Below are positions 26,472 to 37,710 of a stretch of 64,000 bases of DNA, in pieces (position 1 is the first letter of the stretch; the number at the start of each line of letters is the position of its first letter). The DNA is from Lineus longissimus (Eukaryota > Nemertea > Pilidiophora > Heteronemertea > Lineidae), in contig NC_088312.1 of NCBI RefSeq assembly GCF_910592395.1, positions 22,697,292 through 22,761,291 of the forward strand, written 5' to 3'. The position numbers were made by a program, and so were the translations under genes. Below the pieces are notes generated by a model. It was not told where the DNA came from. It was given only the letters and a program-made list of their open reading frames with translations, and made no database searches.

Positions 26472-26625
26472 GCAGCAGTCTCTCAAAATGGCCAGCAGCT
26501 TATATTTTTTATTTTTTTATTTTTTTTTTTTTGATTGGTTTCTCTGGTGTCTTTGATCACGTTTTTTTGTGGATATAGGCACCTTAAATCCCAAATGATT
26601 GATCGATTGATTGATTGATAGATCT
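26334..26625 (+). mobile_element. 5'-truncated CR1/L2-like LINE, 3' end
   Basis: This includes the ORF2 tail, a T-rich 3' UTR (about 26505-26535) and a terminal run of GATTGATTGATTGAT (about 26595-26625). Short 3' tandem repeats in place of poly(A) are typical of CR1/L2-group LINEs. The left boundary is approximate, because the upstream 107-bp repeat meets it without a clear junction. The clade assignment is inferred from the C-terminal motif and the tail. Confidence 0.75.
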
Positions 26626-26979
26626 TGACCTTAACACTTATTAAGACATAAACAGATCCGATATAGGGACAATAAGGCAATTTATAAGGCATTAAAGCAA
26701 TGAATTTATGGTCAAGAACCAGCTCCTCTAAAGAAAGTGACCCTGCCTCACAATTTCGTGATTAAAAACATCATTGTATCCTACCAATTTCGAGATAGGA
26801 TATCAGAAAAATGCACGAAAACAGACTACTGGCTGATAAATTGCCAGCCGATGGCCAAGGGCAAATGGGAAGAACAGGATTGAAAGAGATCGACTATTTG
26901 TTATCTGCCTTAAAACGCCACCAAAAAATCATTATTTCTGACATTACGGGGGTGTATGGTGGTTACACGTCCAAAATCT

Positions 26980-27360
26980 GTTTGGGTTTTTTCGGCCAAC
27001 ACCTGCCCAGAGCTCCATTTACACAACTAGCTAAGAAAGGTCTGAACCAGACAAGGTCACCTTCTAAAAAAACAATAGTTTGGCTCTGGTTCGGTAACAA
27101 CATTGTTCTTACAGCCTTACTCAATTTTAATTTTTTGTTATGGCTAATTTTGTAGGTGGCCAAATAGATTATGTTGTGGGTGGTTTAAAGAGTGTCCGAA
27201 TAGGGCCTAAAGCTCTCATGAAATGTCTACCAAATCATAGAACCATACAAGGTCAACGTCTGAGACAAGAGTAAGCAAATGGTTGGTAACAACAGACTTT
27301 CTTACAACCTTACTCAATATCAGCCATATGAAATGGCTAATTTTGTTGGTTGACGAAGAG
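26980..27360 (+). repeat. Diverged duplication, ~193-bp period
   Basis: The segment from GGTAACAACATTGTTCTTAC (near 27092) to GGCTAATTTTGTAGGT resembles the segment near 27285 that starts GGTAACAACAGAC and ends GGCTAATTTTGTTGGT. Both are preceded by an ACAAGGTCA word. The two copies are visibly diverged. Confidence 0.55.
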
Positions 27361-27784
27361 ACCTGCTCAGAATCTTATGCTAGACCAGGGACCTCTTAAT
27401 CCCTACAACAGCGCTCTAAGCCAGGTGTATTGTTTAACTGCATACGCGCAGCAACCCATACATGCCAATACTAATCATTTAGGGCTTAGACATCTAAATT
27501 GAAGATAAATGAAATCGAAAAACGTAACTATCAAGACATGATATCAGAAGAACAAACCATAACACTTTTGTCAATTTCATTGAAGTTGGTCGCAAATATA
27601 CGTACATTTGTGTTGAATCTCACTGTTAGATTGTACTGTTGAAACTGAATGGTTGGGTTGGAGTGAACTTCGTTTAATAAAGACGAAGAGCTAGTCGCTG
27701 GACATTTATTGAGGAGAACCTCTGTAATGAAGACAAACGCTAGTGTCGTCAATAGGGAAGGAGTCAAGTCAGAGGCAAGGTTGT

Positions 27785-27860
27785 GTAGCACTGGTGGTTT
27801 AGTGGTTCTGCTCTCAAACCCAAGGGTGGTTAGGTTCAACCTGTGAGGGTCCTCAAAACA
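27785..27860 (+). mobile_element. tRNA-like SINE head fragment
   Basis: TGGTTTAGTGG (27795-27805) matches the pol III A box and GGTTCAACC (27833-27841) the B box, but their starts are only 38 nt apart and I cannot fold an intact cloverleaf. It is best read as the head of a decayed tRNA-derived SINE of a different family from the 11.8/61.8 kb pair. Confidence 0.4.
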
Positions 27861-30490
27861 CGTAGATAGTTATAATGCATCCAAACAGAGGACCAGATAC
27901 AGGCAACATCAACTTTATGCCTCATTCAAAGGACGAAGCAGTGTGGGGGTAGGTGCTTTGCTTAATTAAGGGCAGAAAACTTCAAGTGTCGAACGCACAA
28001 TCTCCTTTTGTGAAATTTTCTAATAACACTCCCAGACTCTCATTTTCCTCTTGAAAAACAATAACGTCTTACAGCATTAATTACATCTGACTAAATCACA
28101 ATTTAATTGATTTATCAGCGTTTTTATTGCGAGATATCTTCTTGTTATTGGAAGAGATTAGTTTTCATTTCATTGAATTTGAGTGGAGGGAATAGCAAGT
28201 GGGGAGATGAGGGGACGGATGCTGTATGAAGATGATACAAGGGAAAGCTTTAAAGATGACGACTTCATCCTTGATCAGCGATCGTGCTGCATTTGAAGGA
28301 ATTTTTCTCGAGCGAGGATTAATTGCTTCTCCAAATCCACGGCGGGTTGAGCATTTACAAGCCACTACATCAGCACCAATTGGTGTAAGTGGCTCGGACT
28401 TAAGCTTTGGTCCAAGGCAAGCGAAGATTCAACGGCAAGCTACTGCCACTTTGATGAGGTAGCCTCAGCCACCATGGCCCAGTTGGTGAGCTGGCGGTGG
28501 AGACAAATACCAGTATCGACCCACGAAAGTGTTATTGCCTTTAGTGAATTTTATCTAATCGTCTAATCTAAAGCATGAAGCAATCAAAGAATGCAACAAC
28601 AACATTTAGCAGTTTGACCAAAGGCATTGGTCCAAAATGTCAGCACCAACCGTGAATTCAAAGTAGTCCTCAAGCATCAACCAACCTTAACTGACTAGCA
28701 CTCTCAAAGCCGCTTAATTTCTTTGATCTAAAAATACACACCAAATGCCACATTTCTGTCAAATGATAGAAAATGTTGTTTAGCGATAGGCAAGAGATGA
28801 TATTTAGGAGCTAGAATCGTACAATCTGCTAGGTAATGTCACACTGAAGGGAAAATTTCAAAGTTCAACGCTGAAAAGCATAGACGCTTTGATGTTAGAG
28901 GAGCTTTAATCATCAAACGGGTTCCTAACGATGGTTAAAGAGATGAAGATCTTTTAATTTTGCCAAAGATCATCTTGATATAGGGTGACTCTACATTTGG
29001 TAAGTGAATTCAAGAGCTATATGTACACCAGTGATACTCTCTAATGCATCTGTTATCATAAAAACCTGACACATTTGCCTTAAAGGCAAACTTGGCATTT
29101 TGATAAAATGTTTATCGAGGTTGAGACTTCTCATGGAATAACCTGACACAAAGCACAACCCTGATCACCATATCTGCAAAGCTACTTTGACAAAATCCAG
29201 ACTAACAGCTCTAGTTTAACGACAACACGTACAAGGGGTAGAATAATATTGGTGTTTTATTCCGGTGGTAAAAAAAATATGTCACAGAGTTATTGGTAGA
29301 GAGAAAACTCCTTGCTTTTATTTGCTCTTCGGATTTTGCACTTTGGCCCTTTATACCAATAAGCTCACAAAGACACTGTTACTAAGAATAACTTGAAAAT
29401 GGGTATATATGGACTTTCCAATATTCTTGCTGAGGTTCCTGTCCGGACATCCACAGACAACAAGACTTTAAGCTCCTTGTTACAACGAAGGATGTGACAA
29501 AAATGGAGAAAAAAACAACGGATAAAAGGTATAGAGAAAAATGCATTTATTCTATTCTTAGAGCTAGTGCCAGGAATACATATCCAGAGGTTTCTTGTAG
29601 ATATCCGGGTATAGAACTCATCAGATGCTTTTACAGATGATTCTGAGCTGAGCCGAAGAAAAAATGCCTGCAACAAAAATGGTCTCTGGAAGGCTTTGCC
29701 CTTGTAATGACGTATGTTTTGAAGACGGCGCATGTTTAGAAAGAGAAATATTCAGTTGACAAGTTTAAGTGCATCATTCTTGTTGGAGACAAAGATACAT
29801 TTAAGAGTTAAATCATTCATGAGTTCCTTTCTTCAAACGATTTAGAAAACAAAGGCTACTTTTGAATGTTGTCGGCAAAGAATTGTCTACATCGGCGAAA
29901 ATGTTTCAGAGAAGATTCTAAATATAAACACATACTCTAGTTCGTCAAAAAGTGAAGAATTTAGAAGGCGAATGCCTTACTTCTTATTAGTTTTCAGACA
30001 AGCTTACTACTTCTCAGGCGATGGTCTTTACTAATCCTGGATCTGCCTGGATTGATGTGCACAACAAGCTAGTTTCAACAAATCTCTTTAGAAAATGAAG
30101 GAATATAATGCTTCCATTTCCATTTCAACTTGACTTTTTAACATGAGAGAATGAAAATGGTCCCTGGAAAATACATAATTCTAAAGTCGAGTCGGTCTGC
30201 GACAAGAAAGTATCAACATCTTTAGAAATATGTTCGCGAGCGTGCTAAAATACCATATACCATCAACTTAGAGGCAAGGGAAATAGCTCTTGAATGTCTG
30301 ATTCAACGAACCAAGAGCAGAAATTCGTGCAGATTTAAGCATACATGGCACATGGATACTTGGTTTATTTAGGATGGCTGAATTTCCCAATGGTGATAAA
30401 TTGCGTCCAAGGCAAACACGTCCATTGGCAACCCTGGTCTGATTTATGATAAGCAAGTGAGATATTATTGTTGATGAGATGTTTACACGG
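27861..30490. other. No gene recognised
   Basis: Mostly AT-rich sequence with short frames only. A tRNA-A-box-like word (TGGCCCAGTTGG) occurs near 28475, with a weak B-box-like TATCGACCC about 40 nt later. It is too weak to call. Confidence 0.45.
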
Positions 30491-30499
30491 TCAAGGGTG

Positions 30500-30990
30500 C
30501 CCGCAGTATGAGAATGACCGTCTCATATCTCGTGAACAATATGGAAATCAAGACATTCTCCTGATGATCTTGACGGGTAATATTTCCCCGACAACATGAC
30601 ATATTCAATATTGGCCTCATGATCTTACGGACCATCTCGCTATACACTCCCCCTTCCCAATATTCTACATTGGCTGGAGAGGGGTTGTCTAAACCTCCAT
30701 TTGTATTTTAAGTTCTGTTAGCCACCTTAAATTCAGTTTGATGCCAGACAATGCCCCCTTTTCGTTTTCAGAGGAGGGTTGGAAGAAACTATTTTGAGAT
30801 GGTCCCTTGCGTGGGGCCATGTCTCAGTCTCCGTAGAGCCAGAATGACTGTTTCACATCTTGTGAATGATGATAAGATAATCAGAATTCTATTCATCTCA
30901 GGGTCAAGAGAGTAATATTTTCCTCAGAAGCGTGATATTTCAATCTTTGCTATATGATCTTACTGTCCGACATTGTTACTTTATGAGAGG
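30500..30990 (+). repeat. Diverged duplication, ~335 bp apart
   Basis: A segment near 30507 (AGAATGACCGTCTCATATCT, then TAATATTTTC/TCCCC, then ATGATCTTAC) is echoed near 30841 (AGAATGACTGTTTCACATCT, then TAATATTTTCCTC, then ATGATCTTAC) in the same order. It is an old tandem or segmental duplication. Confidence 0.5.
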
Positions 30991-31422
30991 GTAAAACGTA
31001 TTTCGAGGTACCTTGGACTCAGTTTCAGATGAAGACTACCAATCAGATGAATGTCCACCAGTTTCAAGAACTCTGATTGGTCAATATCAAGACACAGATC
31101 ATACAATAACATGTCCCCTCACAATATATTCAATCAACCTTCTCATGTTAGTCTAAACGCTTGTGTTTCCTGAGCCACGATCATACTGATATTCCACCGG
31201 AGTGCCCAACGGATTTTGCCTCCAGCACAGCGGTGATCTCCTGAGATTGGAATGGGGATTACCGGGACTGACGGACAGATCCCCTCCACGGCCAGAGATC
31301 TTGGATCATGTCACATGCCCAAGGAATTCGTAAGAAAGAAGCTGAGTTCCAATCGCAGGTCTTTTAACCCTCTCATTCTCTTAGTGAAGCAGAGTCTAAA
31401 GCGCCCTTTATCATTGGTACGA

Positions 31423-32262
31423 CATAGAAATAATGTCATATTCACTTGACTGTGATCATGTCTTCCATCCCCTCCTCTCGACCTTAACCCGTCAACCATC
31501 AAAAGAGCTGACTCCCCGAGCATAGAAATAATGTCATATTCACTTGACTGTGATCATGTCTTCCATCCCCTCCTCTCGACCTTAACCCGTCAACCATCAA
31601 GAGAGCTGACTCCCCGAGCATAGAAATAATGTCATATTCACTTGACTGTGATCATGTCTTCCATCCCCTCCTCTCGACCTTAACCCGTCAACCATCAAGA
31701 GAGCTGACTTTCCGAGCATAGAAATAATGTCATATTCACTTGACTGTGATCATGTCTTCCATCCCCTCCTCTCGACCTTAACCCGTCAACCATCAAGAGA
31801 GCTGACTTTCCGAGCATAGAAATAATGTCATATTCACTTGACTGTGATCATGTCTTCCATCCCCTCCTCTCGACCTTAACCCGTCAACCATCAAGAGAGC
31901 TGACTCCCCGAGCATAGAAATAATGTCATATTCACTTGATTGTGATCATGTCTTCCATCCCCTCCTCTCGACCTTAACCCGTCAACCATCAAGAGAGCTG
32001 ACTTTCCGAGCATAGAAATAATGTCATATTCACTTGACTGTGATCATGTCTTCCATCCCCTCCTCTCGACCTTAACCCGTCAACCATCAAGAGAGCTGAC
32101 TCCCCGAGCATAGAAATAATGTCATATTCACTTGACTGTGATCATGTCTTCCATCCCCTCCTCTCGACCTTAACCCGTCAACCATCAAGAGAGCTGACTC
32201 CCCGAGCATAGAAATAATGTCATATTCACTTGATTGTGATCATGTCTTCGATCCTCTTCTCC
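31423..32262 (+). repeat. 98-bp minisatellite, 8 full copies plus a partial
   Basis: Units starting CATAGAAATAATGTCATATT lie at 31423, 31521, 31619, 31717, 31815, 31913, 32011 and 32109, with a final partial unit at 32207. The period is exactly 98 bp throughout. Units differ mainly at ACTCCCCGAG versus ACTTTCCGAG and at CTTGACTG versus CTTGATTG. The latter variant appears only in the 31913 unit and the terminal partial unit. Copies are almost identical, so the expansion is recent. No phase forms a consistent protein repeat. Confidence 0.98.
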
Positions 32263-35200
32263 TCATCTGAAACTGGCACAGTTACGGACAATAAGAAGTA
32301 GGGCACACAACAGGCAATGTGATGAAATGTCAAAGGCATCTACCCTCACTACAAATATGTGTCAAGTTCAGGTTGTGTCAATCAACCAATCAGACATCAG
32401 CATCGCTTCGCACCCACTATCCTTTCCCAAACGAAAACTGGATAATATAATCTCAATCGACCTATAAAATGCTCGGGTTAAATAAGGAACTGAGGCAGAG
32501 AATGCTCGAGACAACGGTGCTCCATTAAACGGAGAACATCCTGCAGCCCGTCTCAACAAAGGAATCGCAGGAACAATGTGGGGAAATCTCCAGCCAACCA
32601 TTGGGGAACTAATGGCTTGCTTTAGATTATACCGAGAAGTTCATTCCATCCTGAGAATGCTTGGATTATGTTTAGAGTTTGTACAGTCGAGTTTAGAAAT
32701 GCATAGCAATATATACCAACTTTTTAAATGCCAACGAAACAGTCCATTCCAAGTTAAGGTTTTTTCTAATGAATGTACATTATGTAAAGGTAAATGCAGA
32801 ATTGTATGCAATGATTTTGGCCAACTATTAGATGGCAATAGAGAATGACATTCCAAGCTTAGCATACGTGAAGAGAGTGTGTGTCAGTGCACAGCGGAAT
32901 ACAATATAACTATGTAAGAAGGTGGGAACCTTTACAACGTATAGACACAGAAGGCTTTTCCCAATTCTTGTGAAATGGGAGGTTTTTATTGCTTGTGAGA
33001 AATTGCGATTGGTGAGGGCCTTGGTGAGATACATGATACGTTCATCAATTATAGGGTTACCAGGGGGTAGGATGGAGGAACTGGGAAAGCTATTATACAC
33101 GAGTCGAGTCGCAAAAGAAAGAGACATGAACAAAAACTGGTTCCTACGAAATGTTCAAATATGGTAAACCGGAATCGGGGATATCACGACTTCTTAATCC
33201 TTTCCATTGATGGTGGCGACCAATAAGATTCAAGGGAAAGTCACACCATTCTGAAAAAGAGACGGTACCTGAGGTTTATTTTGAAAATGTTGATATTAAT
33301 TGACTCCAAAAGGAAACCAGCCAGGCTGTTTAGAACCAGTTGTGTCTTATGCTAGAATGCTCTCATTGCCGATTGGATTATGGAAAAATCCAACATGGTG
33401 AAAAAAAGGGTGTAATGGCATAAAACTAGGCCTTTGCCATAGAATACACAAAAGCAAAAACAAATATAGCATAATTATTTAAACTATTTATTTTCGTGGA
33501 ATAAAATAATTGTCTGTTGTCAAGACTTTTTCAAATTAATGAACAATGCAGTGTATGGTAAGACTCGTGAGAATTCTTTTGGCAGGAATTGCATAAACGT
33601 ATACCGACAGTTTGTTCTTAGAGTTTCTCAACACCAGGTTAAACTCTTCCTTAAGTGTGACTGTGATACCTAGGACCTTATTTGGCAAATATCAAAGGTC
33701 GTAGTAGCAGTTCAGACACCCCATATGTCTTATTGAAAATCCATTAGGGATGCTGATAGTATTGCTCTGGAATAATTCCAACGGAAACTGAAATTGAACT
33801 CCGGTGTTGAATATAAAGGGAAGAAATATCAGATAGTGCTACGGCTTTGATAAAACTAGTTGTCTCGAATGGGGATCAGGGAACATTTCTCTCTTATTAC
33901 AAATAGAAAGGGCACAAGTCAGAACCTTCAAGATTTCATGTAAAAGACAAACCAAAAGGTTTGTGGCAGGTTTCAGTTATATTTCAGCTGTTATGAGGAT
34001 GTCATTTCTTTATAAATATCTGTATAACCCTCAAATCACAGGCTGTACCCGTAGACAATGCTACATTGCATCTCAAACTAGAAGAGATAACTGCTGATTT
34101 TTACAAGAATTACAATTGAAGAAAGTGATAAATTTGAAACATAACTTCCGATGGTATTCTGATCAGCTAAGCAGTGGCAGTGAACAAAGCCAATCACAAT
34201 GGCGAGGAATTGTCTAAATGGCCGAAGCAGAATGCTTTGAGACCAGCCAGCCAGACGTAAATATCAAAGTGTTAAGGAGCAAAAAAGGTGCAAGCGACAA
34301 AAACGGCAAAAGGTTTCGGTCGATCAGCCAAAAAAAGCCTACTTGCCTGAAGTAATCAAAATGGCCCCCACAGCAGAATGAGTTAAAGCATGCTAGCTAC
34401 CTGCAGGAAATCAATAGGGCTAAAACCCTTATTAGTAAGCTAGCTGGTGGTAAGCTGAATGGCCTTAGCTGTATTGATATCCTTTAGAGGCTGTGGTAGG
34501 TTACCATAGGTGATGGGTGACGCTGCTTTGATTTTAACCCACTCTTCAATGACAAAATTTGGAAGGAAAATTTCCAGAAACAAGTCATGAATAAACTGTA
34601 ATGATAATTTTATTATGCTGCATAGCTGGCATCACTGGCTTGTCACAACTGAACTTGAGGTTAATGGCAATATTCTGAAGAAAAAAACCTCCCATAAACT
34701 CCCCTCCGATGAAACTCATCAGGAAACGTAACTTCAATTTTATGGACTAATCTTATGGAATCGATTTTAGAAGCTCACGGTATAACGTTCGTTGTGAGAC
34801 ACAACTCGTATGTACCGTTAAATGTAGCCGACAAGAGGCTGGAAAGCTAAAGACAGGTGCTACCACCTGCTAACCAGTGGAAAAACTTTTGGAACCTACC
34901 CCTATGCTAAGAGGAATACAGGTATGAAGTATTATGGCATTGTGGTTAAGTTCTGATTCCCTCATTGAGAATAAAGGGGGCACCAAAGAACGGAGGAATT
35001 GGCTCCAAGTTTCATGTTGTTACTGCAAGTGAGAGCAAACCTACTACAATGACGATGGCATGGGTTGAAATAATGACTGGTTGAGCCTTGACAATTATCA
35101 TGATGATAGCATGAATCATGTCATTTATATGAGCAGTTTTCACTTTACTACAATCAGGAAAAATAGTAGCTATTCGAACGAAATTATCAAACTCAAATAA

Positions 35201-36112
35201 AATGGCAAAACGCATTTCTAAGGGCAAATACGCAAAACTTCCGCAGCATACTAAAGCTCATCTGTTGTCATAGACCTGGACAGAAAGGTTGCACCCATCG
35301 ACGCATGTTACCTTGAGAGGGAGCTTCTTTCCCAAAGCTCTGTTATAAGAAAGGCCTGATCCCAGTACTCAACATATAATTTTGTCCGAATTCTGATGCA
35401 ATCCACTGCTTGCCCCCGCTAAAATAGGGGTGGATCAGCATCTTTTTGGCTCCTCTTGGCATTCCCCATCTCTTGAGGTAAAACCAGTTTATGGGTAATC
35501 TTCATCGTCCCTCATGGCAATCAGAGCAGCCTCGCTGGTGGGGAAGATATCCTGTAAACCAATTGACTATTCATAGGTTCATTATTATATATATCCAATA
35601 CCGTACTGTCGTCTGTTGATATGTGCTGACATGATTGATCACCACGACTAGAGCAGGAAAGGATGACAAGCTGGTGAGTGTCGCAACCTTTATGTGCAGC
35701 GACTGGAGTAATAAAAGGGAAAAGGGAAGCGCACTGTGGTGTCCTTAGGAAGGTATCCAACTCTCAATCCAAGGTTTGTGAGCTCGATCCCTGATCTGGT
35801 AACTAATTTGTCCTTAACACCCTCAACATCCATGAATGCTTGAGTTGATACCCATGGAAGAGACAGGGATAAATGTATTAGCATCATCATCATCATCATC
35901 ATCATCACAGATGGCAGCGTACTGGATACATTGACCTTTGCTATATACAGGCAGACATAATATGAATCTGTCCAGGGGATCTGAATGCTCTGACCAATTC
36001 TTTGGGGATCGGGAGCTGAGACTGATCTGATGGTAACAGCATGAGTCTACACATCCACAGAACTATCTGATACTTGGGTCAGGGGCCAAAAAGATGAAGA
36101 ATTTTAAACAAT
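32263..36112. other. No gene recognised
   Basis: Frames up to about 100 codons overlap on both strands near 32370-33170, without recognisable motifs. A (CAT)n microsatellite of about 26 bp lies at 35882-35907. Nothing else stands out. Confidence 0.45.
35882..35907 (+). repeat. (CAT)n microsatellite
   Basis: Eight to nine perfect CAT units. On the minus strand they read as a run of methionines at the start of a chance frame. Confidence 0.95.
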
Positions 36113-36482
36113 AATAGCATTCCGCGAAGTTACTATTTATAGCTCACAAGATCATTTGCATAAGATATTGATGACGTTTTAGTCACGTGACAGGCGGACA
36201 TCGACCATTATTTCTACGCATTTGAGCTTATTCCAAAGTAAATTATCTTTGACCCTGCATTGTTTTTAGCATGAATGATACCATAGAGTCAGAAAGAGAA
36301 ATATTCAGAACAATTATGTAGTATTTCCAACACTCGGACATGTGCCAGATTGAATCTAACTGCCCTAGTTAGAAAGCCTGAATCCATTACGAAACCGCAT
36401 TTTGTCCGACATTGCCTGTAATTCAGCGATGGGGAAATAGAGGGCAGCAGCTGCAGTGACGTCATCTTCGCGGAATGCTATT
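36113..36482. mobile_element. ~370-bp MITE (element E), copy 1
   Basis: The ends AATAGCATTCCGCGAAG and CTTCGCGGAATGCTATT are perfect inverted complements over 17 bp. A closely similar copy lies at 41858-42230. There is no coding capacity. Target duplication is ambiguous: a TA dinucleotide lies at positions 3-4 of each end, so the element could be a TA-duplicating (Tc1/mariner-like) MITE beginning GCATTCCG. It carries an octamer ATTTGCAT (36154-36161), an E-box TCACGTGA (36183-36190) and a full CRE TGACGTCA (36457-36464), all retained in the second copy. Confidence 0.88.
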
Positions 36483-37448
36483 ACAAATAAATTCCGTAAC
36501 TGTACGTTCATGCTTCGATTGGCATGAAATAGTTAAAGTTGACTACCAACATTCAACATTACAAAACTGCTCGAAAAAATCAATTTAAGAGATGTAAACG
36601 TTTCGCTCTAGAAATGTTTTTTCATTGATTGCCTCATGTGCAGGAATCATTGCGATGACAGAATCCATGTAGCGATGGAAATCATAGCTAATCGACGCTG
36701 TGAGAGTCATGTTTTATCATCAATCCGTTTTAAGAAAATCATTATATTTATTGACATTTTCTCTGACATTTGAGTAGATATTAAATTCTTTTTAAGACAG
36801 ATCATGTCTTAGAAAGGTTTCAGTATTTTGAAGTACAGTTTGTTGTAACTTTGAAGAAAAACTGTTAGCTAAATTTATGACGGCATGTGAGATGGTGATG
36901 TCATAAGCAAGATGTAATAACATCATAATGAATGTATAACACCACACCTTTTTTCCTATGAATTTTTATTCTCCTTCAAACAAGAAATTTATATCAAGTT
37001 TTTTTACAACAAAATCGTGATTTTTCTAAACAATTGAAATACACACCGGATACCAGTTATTGTAAAATTGACAAGAATAGAGTGTACTCACAAATGTGTA
37101 GTGTTACTACTGGTGTTTCTGAGTATATATAATGAGTCACAAGTGCACTAAAATGTAGTTTTTTGTTTGTTTTGAGTTCATTCATAACCCAAAGCAAACA
37201 AACGCCTTTCCTGTATGTAGTAAAAATAGAACCGTTTTAACAGGCACCACGCCACAAACCACTCCATCCATGTTTAAAATATTGGAATACACTCCAAATA
37301 TTCAAGTCGACTTTAAAGTGAAACACTTTGTGAAATATTGATGGGACAAGCACCAAATGAACTTGATGTTGGCACTGTGCTATTGATTTGGGAGAGTCAT
37401 TTTACACTAGGCTTGAAAACGGTCCCAAAACACAATTCTTTGTCCTGT

Positions 37449-37457
37449 ATTACAATA
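37449..37457. repeat. Left target-site duplication of element B copy 1
   Basis: ATTACAATA, repeated exactly at 37702-37710. Confidence 0.85.
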
Positions 37458-37701
37458 GGCCGGGTCTATTTGGCAAGCCGCTCGCCGAACAGGCATCTTT
37501 TTTTGTCCTGTTTGGAGAGCCGCTTGCCAAACAGCACTAAAAAGCCACCCTGTTCGGCCAGCCGGGCTTGCCAAACAGGTACAAAATCTACCCTGTTTGG
37601 CGAGCTGGAGACTTTACTTTAATACTAATTAGTTCGGCTCTCCATTCAGGACAAGAATAAGTCGCTGTTTGGTAAGCCGGGCTTGCCAAGTAGTCACTTC
37701 C
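37458..37701. mobile_element. 244-bp modular-hairpin element (element B), copy 1, probable MULE-type
   Basis: Starts GGCCGGGTCTATTTGGCAAG and ends GCCAAGTAGTCACTTCC. It has imperfect terminal inverted repeats sharing CTAYTTGGCAAGCC and an exact 9-bp target duplication (ATTACAATA). A second copy of exactly the same length at 53613-53856 has its own different 9-bp duplication, which proves two independent insertions. Inside are several self-complementary modules on the theme CTGTTTGG...GCTTGCCAAACAG (about 37470-37493, 37508-37534, 37549-37579 and 37665-37690). It has no ORF. A 9-bp TSD fits Mutator-like transposition. The family name is unknown to me. Confidence 0.88.
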
Positions 37702-37710
37702 ATTACAATA
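37702..37710. repeat. Right target-site duplication of element B copy 1
   Basis: ATTACAATA, identical to 37449-37457. Confidence 0.85.

Noticed and set aside
28475-28540. tRNA-like A/B box pair
   Set aside because: The B-box match is too weak and no stem pairing was found.
35690-35908. Frame starting with a run of methionines
   Set aside because: The run is the (CAT)n microsatellite read in reverse.
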